From the NCBI GenBank assembly GCA_035578175.1, contig JAQMRL010000012.1:18703715-18767714 (forward strand): DNA of 64,000 bases, in the 5' to 3' direction. A program made the translations under genes and the position numbers. The notes beneath the pieces were generated by a model. The model was not told where the DNA came from. It was given only the letters and a program-made list of their open reading frames with translations, and made no database searches. This stretch comes from Catonia carolina. Lineage: Eukaryota; Arthropoda; Insecta; Hemiptera; Achilidae. The first letter of the stretch is position 1. Every line of letters starts with the position of its first letter. Positions 1-9,544 of this stretch are shown here, in pieces.

Positions 1-889
1 ATCAAAATCGGTATAAAACTAGAATTATTTAAGGTTCCGTCCTTAATTCGCATTTTAACGCAAAAGTACGTGTATTAACACACTAACAACTTCAAAGTTG
101 TAGAAAATTGAAAGAAGCCTACGACTTTATTTCATACATTTTTTTCTATAACGATTAGTTTAACGTTAATTAGTGATTTTACTAAATTTTTTCATCAAAA
201 TCTAAAAAACAGGGATTTTCTTATTTTACGGCCTTGTACGCATTGTACGACAAAACTTTTGTTTTGTTGTTTAGGACATAAGCCGACTGGCTGGTTTGAA
301 CCTCTAGAGGCTTTACTAAGAAAAACGATGAGTGAGGTAATTTACCAATGCCTTTCTCACTTAGGTGGAAAAGTATGCTTATCAGCAAACCAGGAAAATT
401 GACCTATATTACCCTGCAAATAATACCTTCACTTCATTAGCCTCAGGGTCTGGCTGTATAATGAAAGTCATTACTCTCAAGAGGAGATAGCTCTCGACTA
501 GTTTCTTTTACACCTGTACCTCTTTTGTTATTAAATGCTTCAGTAATATCATTGGCTGACCATGTCATAAGAAACATAACTATTTTTGTAGTGCTTAAGC
601 TAGCAGATCAAGTGCAAATAATGTAACACTGCACCTGGCTGTTATGGGCAGACGACAAAAATGCATATACAGTAATTAAAATTATAGGAAATAAGAAAAT
701 CTACAACTTATATTTCAAGCATGTTTTTCTACAAAGCCTAGTTTTGCGACAATTGGTGATTTCTTTTATTTTTTAAGTCGAACCAAGGTTGATTTTCATT
801 TTTAGTCATTCACTTATAATAAAAATTAGGTTTTGGGGGTTTATTTACATTAGGAAGAGAAAGTCGTGGAAGTGTTTCACCTAGATTTT
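1..889 (+). repeat. HINE-A copy, 3' portion, split by SINE-B
   Basis: This is the 3' part of the dominant interspersed family and is cut by the window edge. It carries the tandem-unit signature (AAGTTGTAG stem, 'ttacggcctt..tacgcatt') and ends in 'aagagaaagtcgtg' plus a decayed TTTCAC hairpin and a T run at 881-889. It is interrupted at 256-651 by SINE-B with the duplicated site ACGACAAAA. The next copy starts at the following base, so the two are head to tail. Confidence 0.85.
256..651 (-). repeat. SINE-B insertion with target duplication
   Basis: This is the clearest SINE-B copy. It is flanked by direct repeats ACGACAAAA at 247-255 and 652-660 and interrupts a HINE-A element. In the sense direction (minus here) it starts near CTGCCCATAACAG and ends in an AACAACAAAAC-type A-rich tail. 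It contains CAGCC-GAAA-GGCTG (a GNRA-type hairpin) and the palindrome CCTCTAGAGG. The family is named here only; a direct repeat of this length suggests target-primed retroposition. Confidence 0.75.
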
Positions 890-1023
890 TTTACTTTCTC
901 TTGCCTATATGAATATATAGGAAGGAAAGTATTGTTTTCATGTCGATTTTTCGAAATTGAGTTTTTACCTGATCTATACGTTTTCAGACCCCCTGAACCC
1001 AAAAAACATGTTTTTAGCGATTG

Positions 1024-1066
<43 letters not shown>

Positions 1067-1858
1067 CGCGTGTGTGTATACAAAATATCTCAAGAACGGA
1101 ACATCGTACGAACTTGAAACTTGAAACTTAAGTTACATACCACTACCGGACACGACACGAACATTTTCATCAAAATCGGTCAACCGGAAGTAGTAGTTTA
1201 TTCGTATAATTTTTCACTTTTTTGCGATTTTCTCAAAAACTGGTCCTACGATTTTTTTAAAAATCGCCTAGTTTACTCAATTTTTTATTCTCTACAAGAT
1301 AGGGTAGGCGTCATGTTTGCTGAAATTCTGGGTGAGGCTGTTTTCACGTAAAAACAAAGTTTTTTTAAGATTACGGCTTTAATATGCAATTTAGCGAAAA
1401 AATTTATATAACAAAAGTTGTAGAGAATTTAAAAACCTACAACTTTTATTTTAACATTTTTTTGTATAATGCTTAGTTTAGCAGTAATTAGCAATTTTCG
1501 GTTTTTGCTCACGAAAACGTGTGAAAAATCAAATTTTTTAAGATTTCGGCCTTAGTATGCATTTTATAATAAAAACGTAAATAATCAAATATATAGAAAA
1601 CTAAAAGATCTGCAACTTTTATTTAGAACATTTTTCTCTACAGAGCCTAGTTTAGCGTGAAAGAGTGATTTTCCGTATTTAAAAGCTCCAGTGAGTTCGA
1701 TTTTCATTTTGCGTCTTTCACTCATGATTAAAATAAGGTTATGTTTATTGAGGTTAGTTTTTTGTTTATTTCTAATATTTTATTACTAATATTAGGTTTA
1801 TTGTTAATTATTTATATTGGCAAGAGAAAGTTGTGTGAGTGTTTCACACCAGATTTTT
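890..1858 (+). repeat. HINE-A, full-length copy next to the tlk exon
   Basis: This is a complete element. The 5' imperfect hairpin TACTTTCTCTTGCCTATAT / ATATAGGAAGGAAAGTA lies at about 892-932. A (TG)n(CG)n microsatellite follows at about 1026-1078, then the block containing 'caaaatcggtcaaccgg', two tandem units with AAGTTGTAG-type stems, and the 3' end GGCAAGAGAAAGT with a GTGTGA..TCACAC hairpin and terminal T run. The long frame over 866-1117 is only the translated 5' end plus the microsatellite. The 3' end lies 23 bases before the tlk exon acceptor. Confidence 0.9.
1026..1078. repeat. (TG)n/(CG)n microsatellite in HINE-A
   Basis: This is an alternating purine-pyrimidine tract of TG followed by CGCGCGCG and TG again. 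It sits at the fixed internal microsatellite position of HINE-A. The alternating pattern can form Z-DNA and is expected to vary in length. Confidence 0.9.
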
Positions 1859-1881
1859 CATAGATTTTTTTATGTTTTTAG

Positions 1882-1970
1882 GCGCTGGCGTGAAGATGGA
1901 ACATCACTTCCAGGCAGCGTTGGATCCTCGCAAACAGGAGCTTTTGGAAGCAAGGTTTATTGGTGCTCGG
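1882..1970 (+). CDS. tlk: Tousled-like kinase, N-terminal coding exon (partial gene)
   Basis: TLK is a nuclear Ser/Thr kinase that acts in chromatin assembly through the histone chaperone Asf1. This exon encodes only the start of its N-terminal region. From the ATG at 1896 it reads 25 codons, MEHHFQ followed by the block LDPRKQELLEARF, which matches the conserved start of animal TLKs (human TLK1 has LDPRRQELLEARF as I recall it). The ATG has A at -3 and G at +4. The frame stays open upstream of it (AGVK), so an earlier start in another exon is possible. The acceptor is a T-rich tract ending TTTTAG at 1881, and the donor is CGG|GTGAGT at 1971 in phase 0. No kinase-domain exon lies in the window, so the following intron is probably very long. 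The product is recognised only from this short motif, but the match is distinctive. Confidence 0.75.
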
Positions 1971-2548
1971 GTGAGTCTCATTAGTATTTTTTGTAGTTAA
2001 TTGTTTTAATATTTAGTTAAAAAAATGTTTATTGTATAGTACAAAACTATTTAAGAAATAAGAAAAAAAGACGTGATAACCTTAAATTAGAATCAATATG
2101 GGAAAAAACAAACGTCAAAAATGAAGAACCTCTAAATAAGGGAATAAAAGAAAAATTAAAGACAAATTCATGTAAAAATCATAAGCAAAGGAAATACAAA
2201 AAAATACGTTTAAATTAATATCCAAATTCTGTATATCCGGCATATTTTGTAAGTTATAACTGGAACGGATTAAGTATCGTGGGTACCAAGTAACAGAAGT
2301 AAGTAGTGTCTTTGATACTACGATTTTGAGGCATAACGTAAAAAGCAAAAATATCCTCATTCCGTGTTATTATAAAGGTGGGTTGTTGTAGGAAAATTGT
2401 TTCTATTATCATCCGCGTAAATAAGGTTTTTCTTGCAAATATTTGAAGGTCATCAAGTATTTTGAACTCACTGAACTGTTCCGATTGATATTTTTATATT
2501 GTATAGGCTTGATTAAACGTAGATTATATATTTTCATATTCACATTGA
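1971..2548. other. Unannotated AT-rich sequence after the tlk exon
   Basis: This is the start of the presumed tlk intron. I see no gene or family signature. The reverse-strand frame at 2115-2360 is low-complexity and has no recognisable motif. Confidence 0.6.
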
Positions 2549-2810
2549 TTACGAACATTGTCATCGATATCGGTCAACCGTAAGTAGTTGTTTCTTCGTG
2601 CGATTTTTAACATTTTTGCGATTTTCTCACGAACGGCCCCTACGATGTTTTTAAATCACCTCATTTACTACATTTTTTATTCTCTACGAGATAGGGTAAG
2701 CGCCATGTCTGCTGAAGTTCTTGGGCAGGCTGTGCTCTAGTGGTAATTTTTTTTAAGATGCGGCCTTAATTTATGCGTTGAAGGCAAAAGTGAATACAGT
2801 TAAACTTCTC
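2549..2810 (+). repeat. HINE-A internal fragment
   Basis: The fragment contains the 'acgaacatt..tcatcg..atcggtcaaccg' block, the 'gatagggtaagcgccatgt' block and the start of a tandem unit ('aagatgcggccttaat'). Both ends are missing. It stops shortly before the Helitron at 2841. Confidence 0.75.
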
Positions 2811-2840
2811 TCTGACCGAATATTTGGCGAACCTATTTTA

Positions 2841-3417
2841 TCTGTACTACTAATATTATAAAGACAAAGCGTGTTTTCTTTGTGGAAGCTAATTTCCAAA
2901 ACTACTGAACGGATTTTCATGAAATTTTGACAGCATATTCGTTATTTATATTCACAGCAACATTTTCTATTAAAATTTTCAAAAATGATAACCCTAAGGG
3001 CTCTAATGTAGATGTTCATAAATGTGTGTGTGTGTGTGTGTGTGAATGGGTTTTTTTTAAATTCTTGTTGTTTTTCTTGCATTTTTCTTTTTGATTGAAT
3101 TTCTTTAATATTTATATCTTTTGTTTTTTGTTTTTTGTTTTTTTGATTATGTGTGTGTACACACACATATGTGAGTAGGTATTGCTATTGAAGTAGATGA
3201 AGGGGTTTGATGATTAGGGGCGTAGGCTACGCGGGGAAAATTATCAAAACTTTGTGTTTGTGCGTGCGTGCGTGTGACTTATTGTTGAATTAAATAGTTG
3301 TTAGTATATACTATACAGTCGATCTAGCAGCTAGAGAATTTCTTTTACATATTTATTCAAAAAAATTGTTTAGGTTCTACACATGTTTCGCGTGCGAAGC
3401 CGCGCGGGCCATGCTAG
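2841..3417 (+). mobile_element. Non-autonomous Helitron
   Basis: The element starts TC (TCTGTACTACTAATATTATA) after an A and ends CTAG before a T, the canonical A|T Helitron insertion. A GC-rich imperfect hairpin (CGCGTGC-gaa-GCCGCGCG) lies about 15 bases before the end. No Rep/helicase coding remains. Inside are TG microsatellites (about 3025-3045 and 3150-3168) and T-rich DNA. The 5' text 'actaatattataaag' and 3' 'gaagccgcgcggg' resemble Helitrons common in insects. Confidence 0.75.
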
Positions 3418-3435
3418 TTACTCATAAGACCAATG

Positions 3436-4124
3436 TATTCTATATCCCTATTAAGCGACCACCCCTCACTCCGACCAACGACCGCCGAGTAAAAAGTCAT
3501 TTTTGTTTCGGGCGACCATAAATTTTACAGCCGCAAGGTTTAGGGAATTTACAATATTGTAGATGGTCTGGTGTCCACCAATTGCAATTGGTATTGCACA
3601 CGTTAGTTTGCCAACTGCCATTCATTGTTAGGTTGTGTATCCCTGCGGAATAGCTAGGCTCCTAGAATTCCAAGAATTTTATTGAAATGATATTTTTGCG
3701 TTTTTATTATTGTATTGTGTATTGTTCATCGACCCATCCCTACCAGGGCTGAAAGGTGTGTGCGGCGGGGGTTCGAATTTGCGAATACGAATTTGTGACA
3801 TATATATGTGTACACATTAATTCCTGTTTATTTTATTTTTATGGTTTTTGTTTAAATACTGTATACATAATTATATACTACTGTATTTGTTTTAGTGATA
3901 AAAATTCAAAATTACATATAACGACTTGGTACATACAATTAATTTAATTTCAATTCTGTTACCGCGAAATTCGCGTTCTTTTACCACATTACGCATAACT
4001 TAGGCCTACAATACTTAATAAAAAAACCGCTAACATTTCTATAAACCCCTATTAAGCGACCAACCCTCAAAAAGACCAATTTACTCTTAAACTTGTGGTG
4101 GTTGCTTTAAAGAGGTTTAATTGT
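3436..4124. mobile_element. pogo/Tigger-like element remnant
   Basis: The right end has the inverted repeat GGTTGCTTTAAAGAGGTTTA ending TTGTA. Its complement matches the pogo-type terminus 'taaacctctttaaagc(g)accacc'. Two left-end-like segments 'ctattaagcgaccac' occur at about 3448 and 4049, which suggests a nested or rearranged pair. No transposase frame is recognisable. The remnant separates HINE-A material on its right. Confidence 0.5.
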
Positions 4125-4442
4125 ATAATTAAAGTTGCATAAAATTAGAAATCTATAACTAGTATTTCAAACGGTTTTTCTAAAAGTAGTGTTAATTAGT
4201 GATTTTCTGTATTTTTCTCATTAAAATGGGTAACAAAGGAGGAACTTTTTCAGACAACTTATACGTATACATTTGTTTACAGGCCCTAGTTTAGTATCAA
4301 TTAGTGATATTCCGTATTTTTAAGTTCTACGGAGGTTGATTTTCATTTAGCTTTATTTACTCATGATTAAACATAGGTTATATTGGTCATTATTTACACT
4401 GACAAAAGAAGATCGTGGAGTGTTTCACACCAGTTTTTTAAT
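4125..4442 (+). repeat. HINE-A 3' portion
   Basis: It has tandem-unit text ('aaagttgcataaaattag', 'tagtgttaattagtgatttt'), the conserved 'gattttcatttagc..tcatgattaaa' block and the terminal GTTTCACACCAG plus T run. The 5' half was replaced by, or lies beyond, the pogo-like element on its left. Confidence 0.8.
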
Positions 4443-4780
4443 TATGCCTAAGATTAAATTTAGGTCCAGTTATTGAGTGGATCTTTGATACAGGTTGGAT
4501 CAATTTTGCAGGAGTTGGCAACGCTGTTACGCGCAACATAATACACCAACATGGAACAGAATTATTTCTTTTCTGGTGTGTGTACAAGTAGACATAATTC
4601 TTGTAGGTTAACAACCAGCGTGCACACACGCACACGCGCGCGCGCACACATATAAGGTATGATAGGTATGGCAGTGTCCAGCTGTATGCAAGAACTGAAC
4701 GAGCCATTGCTATTCGATCACTGTTTCAAATGCCTGGCAGCCTGGCTGTTTGTTGACGGTAATAATACCGAACGAAGCAG

Positions 4781-5053
4781 GTCCACCGCTCCGATCAGAA
4801 GAAGAAAAATAACAAGAAAGACGGTGGTGAAGGCGGTGGATTGCGAGGAGGGGGAGGAAGAAAGACCGGCAAGTGGCAACCTGTTGTACGGATACTGAAT
4901 TCCGATTGTACCTTCAACAATCTTTACGTATTCCTACGATTCATTTATATACAAATAGCTTACCAACAATTGCGCTCGTGCTTCACACGGAATTATTGCT
5001 TACATCATACGGGTTTTATTAATATTGCTGTGTTAAATAACTACAATGGGTGA
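4781..5053 (+). CDS. Candidate Lys/Gly-rich terminal exon
   Basis: I do not recognise this protein. After GAAGCAG at 4774-4780 a frame runs open to TGA at 5051-5053. It starts VHRSDQKKKNNKKDGG, continues Gly-rich and RKTGK, then becomes ordinary. An AATAAA motif begins two bases after the stop (5055). If the AG at 4779-4780 is an acceptor, the frame is phase 0 and would join the phase-0 tlk donor at 1970. A GC-type donor (CCG|GCAAGT at 4869) is an alternative end. The segment is non-repetitive within the window and less AT-rich than its surroundings. The acceptor has no good pyrimidine tract, so this is a weak candidate. A competing frame (4659-4898) also exists. Confidence 0.25.
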   Translation, partial: VHRSDQKKKNNKKDGGEGGGLRGGGGRKTGKWQPVVRILNSDCTFNNLYVFLRFIYIQIAYQQLRSCFTRNYCLHHTGFINIAVLNNYNG

Positions 5054-5253
5054 ATAAAAACTACATAAGACTTCCCTTATCCAAAATTTAGGGGACCCAG
5101 TTCAGATATGAGGAAGACATTTCTTAGGCCCACCCTACAAGGTTTCTGTTGTGAAACACTCACACGCATTGAACATTTTTTGCATTGAAAATCATGTAAA
5201 AATCTATTTTTAATCGTGAGTGAATATTTTTTTATTTCTAATTGAGTAACAAG

Positions 5254-5634
5254 TATAGTAGGTGGAATGTTAAATTATTTGCACTCTATTTGCTATTTCC
5301 AGGGCTACAAAAAATAGTTTTGTTTCTTATCACATGGTCAGTTAATTATATGACTGAAACATATAACATCTGAAGAGGTAGGTGTAAAAGACACTAGTTA
5401 GAGTTATCTCCTCTGAGAGTAATCAATTTTATTATACAGCCAGACCCTGTGGTGAATGAAATGAAAGTGTGTTTAGCTGGGTGGAAAGTAGATGCTTTTC
5501 AGAGGGCCTGGAATGCTGATAAGCATACTTTTCCACTCAGTGAGGCAATGGTAAATCACCGTACTTCTAGTTTTACGTAATAAAGCCTCTAGAGGTTCAG
5601 AACAGCCTTTCGGCTGATGAAATAAACAACAACA
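5254..5634 (+). repeat. SINE-B
   Basis: It begins 'taggtggaatgttaaattatttgcac' in the sense direction and ends 'ggttcagaacagcctttcgg' with an AACAACAACAAC tail. The internal block 'cagaccctgtggtgaatgaa' is shared with all longer copies. The last third is intact. Confidence 0.8.
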
Positions 5635-5667
5635 ACCTATGTTTTAGCTCCTATGTTTTATCGTTGC

Positions 5668-5960
5668 TATGTGTTAGCTCAGAACAATAAGCAACCCTAT
5701 GACCCAATGACATAAAGGTGATGTGTAACGTGTAACTGAGATGTAGTCTTGTACAGACCCAGGCCGACCATCCTCGGAGAGTATAATTAATTTAACCCCA
5801 ACCATCAAAATACACCGGTAATTACTATCTGGTATTGCAGTCCGTATAAAAGTAACTACGTTTACCAGGATTTGAACCAGGAACCTTCGTCTACGAAAAT
5901 AATCTGTTAAACAGCTGAATCGCGGTGACGACTTTACCTCTAGGCTAACCCGGTTGGTTA
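5668..5960 (-). repeat. SINE-C (tRNA-derived)
   Basis: Read on the minus strand, it starts with a tRNA-like head: TAACC-AACCGGGTTAGCCTAG (A-box region), then a B-box close to GGTTCAAATCC and 'gaaggttcctggtt'. The tail matches the other copies ('ggggttgcttattgttct'). It interrupts a HINE-A. Confidence 0.85.
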
Positions 5961-6208
5961 GTGAATGACGCTAAATGAAAAGCAGCCTGTGTTCGACTTA
6001 CGGAAAATCATTAATTGACACTCAACTAGGTATTGTGTAAAAAATCTGTAGTACATTAAAAGTTATTGTGGGTGTTTTAATTTTTTGTGACTTTGATATT
6101 ATATGATTCTCGTAAAAATGCATACTAAGGCAACAATATTAAAAATTCCAATTGTTTTCACTGATTGCTAAACTACAGAAAACCGCTAATTGATGGGTCA
6201 CGTTGTAG

Positions 6209-7011
6209 AAAAATCTGGTGTGAAACACACACACAACTTTCTCTTGCCAAATCAAATAATTAACAATATAACCTAACATTAGTAATAAAACATTAGAAAT
6301 AAACTAACCTCAATAAACATAACCTAATTTTAATCATCAGTGAAAGACGCAAAATGAAAATCAACTTCAGTTCGGCTTAAAAATATGAAAAATCATTCTT
6401 TCACGCTAAACTAGGCTCTGTAGAAAAAAAATGCTGGAAATTAAAGTTGTAGATCTTTTAATTTCCTACAAATTTTATTATATACACTTTTGTCGTAAAA
6501 TGCATAGGCCTACAAGGCTGAAATCTATTTTTTTTTATACATTTTCGTGGAAAAAAAACAGAAAATCGCTTATTACCGCTTAACTAAGCGTTATACAAAA
6601 AAATGTTTGAAATAAAAGTTGTAGGATTTTAAATTCTTTACAACTTTTTTACATACATTTTTGCGCTTAAATGCATATTAAAGCCGCAATCTTAAAAAAA
6701 CAATTTTTTTTACGAGATAACAGCCTCCCCAAGAATTTCAGCAGACGCGCCTACCCTATCTTGTAGAGCATAAAAAATGTAGTACATGAGGCGATTACAA
6801 AAAAATCGTAGGAGCCATTTTTGAAAAAATCGTAAAAAAGTGAAAAATGACATGAATAAACTACTACTTCCGGTTGACCGATTTTGATGGAAATTTTCTA
6901 GTCAGGTCCCCTTATGGCACCTACATAAGTTCCAAGTTTCAGCTTCGTATGATATTTCATTCTTAAGGTATTTTGTTCACACACACCCACACACACACAC
7001 ACACACACACA
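6209..7011 (-). repeat. HINE-A, inverted, lacking its 5' hairpin
   Basis: It runs from the 3' end ('aaatctggtgtgaaacac') through the tandem units to the CA microsatellite at 6968-7011 and stops there. The 5' hairpin block is missing, so the break coincides with the microsatellite. Confidence 0.85.
6966..7011. repeat. (CA)n microsatellite
   Basis: A CA tract with one CCC interruption lies at the HINE-A internal microsatellite position and forms the truncated edge of this copy. Confidence 0.9.
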
Positions 7012-7305
7012 TCAAGATTATTGACATACATTTTTTTAATTATAACACTCATTATTGAAATTCATATTAATTCTTATTTTATTTCTTTGTTATATTATGT
7101 ATAATAATATTATCTAATGTATTATTACATTAATTAATTGACACTACATTAATTGAGTCATTTCGTATTTTTATGGATGGTATCCTTCATCAAAACTTTT
7201 GCTATAGGAGATACCTAGTTCCACATTTTGTATGGAATTCCTATTTTGTTTAATTTAATTTAGGTTACATTTGTTTACTGATTTGTGTATTTTGTCTTCG
7301 TGTTA
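7012..7305. other. AT-rich spacer, nothing recognised
   Basis: The spacer is very AT-rich. I see no motif or reading frame of note. Confidence 0.5.
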
Positions 7306-7687
7306 AGGTCATCAGCTGAAAGGCAGGTTTGAACCTCTAGAGGCTTGACTAAGCAAAACGAGGAGTGTGGTGGTTTACATTTCCCTTCCTCACTGAGTGA
7401 AAAAATATGCTTATCAGCATGGCAGGCCCTCTGAAAAGTATATATTTTCCAACGTGCAAAATGTCACCTTAACTTCATTCACCACAGAGTCCGGCTGTTT
7501 AATGAAATTCGTTAGTCTCAGAGGAGATAACTATGACTAGTGTTTTTTACACGTTTACTTCTGTTCTTAAATGCTTCAGTCATATAATTGGCTGACCACG
7601 TGATAAGACACAGAACTATTTTTTGTTGCCCTGGAACTAACAGTTTGAGTGCAAATAATTTAACACTCTACCTGCCTATTATAGGTA
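7306..7687 (-). repeat. SINE-B
   Basis: It is a nearly full copy with 'aggtcatcagctgaaaggcagg', 'cctctagaggcttgactaag', the 'gagtccggctgtttaatgaa' block and an end near 'ctgcctattatagg'. HINE-A sequence resumes straight after it. Confidence 0.8.
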
Positions 7688-7893
7688 TCAAAGTTATAGG
7701 AAATTACAAAAACCTACAACTTTTGTTTTAAACATTTTTCTGATAGTGGTTTTAAGTCGAACAGAGGTTGATTTTCATTTTGCGTCATTCACTCATAATT
7801 AAAATTAGGTTATGTTTTTCATATTACATTGTTTACTAATGATTAAACAGTTCATTATTATTAAAAGAAAAGAGTGTGAGTGTTTCACATCAG
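7688..7893 (+). repeat. HINE-A 3' end
   Basis: It has a last tandem unit stem ('cctacaacttttgttt'), the 'gaggttgattttcattttgcg' block, then 'aagagtgtgagtgtttcaca' and a T-rich end. Confidence 0.85.
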
Positions 7894-8400
7894 ATTTTTA
7901 CATTTTACATTGTTAACTCATGATTAAACAGAAATTATATTTTTCATGTATTTAACTGTAGAATAAAAATTAGTTAGCCAGCGAGGTTTGTTGGTAAGTC
8001 AGTTGTTTTCCACGCAGAACTTGTTGAACGTAAAATGCTTTATAATTTTTGGGTTTTATTACGGTCGTTGAATCTGTTTTATGGCTTCTTTATTTCGGTA
8101 GGCGAAGGGAATATTCTTTATGGGTTTCTAAACCGAGTTGATTGACTCTATTAGATTTTTTAAAGTCACTTTTTCTGTCGTAAGGCAGCGAGCCCGTTAT
8201 GTTTTTGAACCCTGTTTCAAGATCTTCACTGAAGACATTTTGCAAAGCCAAGTGGCGTTCATTTTGACTTTTTTCTCATTTTACCATGTTATTAAAACCT
8301 TTGTTAACATGTTATTAATGGGAATATTTTTCGTCAATTGTGTCAGAATTGTTATTTGCACCAAATTTTTCTGTTTTATATATGTTCACAGGTTTACAAA
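7894..8400. other. Unassigned sequence between HINE-A copies
   Basis: This stretch is less repetitive. An open frame (8138-8404, 88 aa, hydrophobic, no motif) is present but I do not recognise it, and there is no splice or family evidence that it is coding. Confidence 0.5.
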
Positions 8401-8654
8401 ATAAAAAAACGTACAATTATTATTTCAAGAATTTTTTTCTGCAACGCTTAGTTTAGCGTCAATTATTGATTTTCCGTATTTTATCATTGAAATCGGTAAA
8501 ACATTGGAATTTTTAATGTTGCGACCTTAGTATCTAGCATTTTGCGACGAAGTAGGTGTACATACAGGTAACTAAAATTAATTTCTTAAATATTGTAGTA
8601 TATATCCACCGTTTAATGAATTTCTTATTTTATTTTTTGTTTAGTTCAATAGGT

Positions 8655-8775
8655 TTTAGGTCATCATTAGGCTGGTTTGAACCGGGGGTTTACTAATTAA
8701 ATGTAGGGGTGAGGTGGTTTTCCATGCCTTCCTCACTGAGTGGAAAAGTATTATCAGCATGCCAGGGCCTCTTAA
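8655..8775 (-). repeat. SINE-B fragment
   Basis: It contains 'ggtcatcattaggctggttt', 'gaggtggttttccatgcctt' and 'gtattatcagcatgccaggg'. The rest of the SINE is deleted. Confidence 0.75.
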
Positions 8776-8881
8776 AAGAGCGATTTTCCGTATTATTAAG
8801 CCAAACTGAGGTCGATTTTCATTTTGGATCATTTACTCATGATTAAAATTAGGTTATGTTTTTCATTTTTTTTGTTTATTT

Positions 8882-9035
8882 TAAGTCGCATGAACGGCTT
8901 GATCATAAGCGACTACGGTGGGTTAAAAAACTGTAATGATGGGTTTTGACACTAATAATTTTCAGACCCTAGCCGGTATCGAACCCGGGACCGCTTAGTA
9001 GGCTAGCGCGCTATCTCTACGTCACGGAGGAGGGC
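8882..9035 (-). repeat. SINE-D (tRNA-derived)
   Basis: On the minus strand it has a tRNA-like head with 'gatagcgcgctagcctacta' (A-box region) and a B-box GGTTCGATACC at 8975-8985, then a short body ending at 'gccgttcatgcgactt'. It is not a functional tRNA: the head is degraded and a non-tRNA body follows. Confidence 0.75.
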
Positions 9036-9130
9036 ATTTTTCATTCTACAGTGTTTATTTTAGTTATATTGTTCATTATTTACATGACTAGAGAAAGTCG
9101 TGTGAGTTTTTCCTCACCAGATTTTTTTTT

Positions 9131-9544
9131 AATCAGCATTATATATGATGAGCAGGTCATGCCTGGCGTTTAGAATAACAACAGAATGTTTAGCCAGTGT
9201 ATAATGTTATGTTACAGTATTATTCAGCAGTATAAGAGAGGTCGCAGTACTACGTGGACTTGATGAGGCTTGCGCCTTCTTTCATCTTCTTCTTCTTCAT
9301 CAACTCCTCCCAAAGCTTGCCTTGTTGTCGGTTTGTGCGATGTCGCATAGTCCAACTCACTCGCTGGCTTCTCAATATTTAGTTGATATATCATCGCCGT
9401 CGTTTTTTGTTCGTTGTTAATGTTACTTTTTCTCGCTCGTTCCTTTTTCGTTGTTCACCAATTCTTTATTCTGCATTCTCGGCCCTTCCATGTTTCTTTT
9501 TTCTTGTCTGTCAATACTTTTTCGCTCAGTCAAATCTGTAAACA
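9131..9544. other. Unassigned, slightly GC-richer stretch
   Basis: It contains a CTT-rich tract near 9280-9300 and 'ctcctcccaaagcttgcctt'. No family or coding signature was recognised. Confidence 0.5.

Larger units (their letters stand above)
5146..6208 (-). repeat. HINE-A, inverted, carrying SINE-B and SINE-C
   Basis: The 3' hairpin end (TGTGAAACACTCACAC) lies at about 5151. The sequence resumes after the two SINEs with 'gtgaatgacgctaaatgaaa' at 5961 and the tandem-unit text to about 6200. SINE-B (5254-5634) and SINE-C (5668-5960) interrupt it. Another inverted copy begins immediately at 6209. Confidence 0.75.
8401..9130 (+). repeat. HINE-A carrying SINE-B fragment and SINE-D
   Basis: It comprises a tandem unit from 8401, a SINE-B scrap at 8655-8775, the 'ccaaactgaggtcgattttca' block, SINE-D at 8882-9035, and the normal 3' end 'gagaaagtcgtgtgag' with a T run to about 9130. 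The SINE-D position equals that in the copy at 36486-37532. Confidence 0.8.

Noticed and set aside
866..1117. Open frame with VCVCVC repeat
   Set aside because: It is the translated HINE-A 5' end plus its TG/CG microsatellite; equivalent frames recur in other copies (35303, 58709, 32843).
8882..9035. Possible tRNA gene on the minus strand
   Set aside because: A degraded head with an attached non-tRNA body, found again at 37276, so it is SINE-D.
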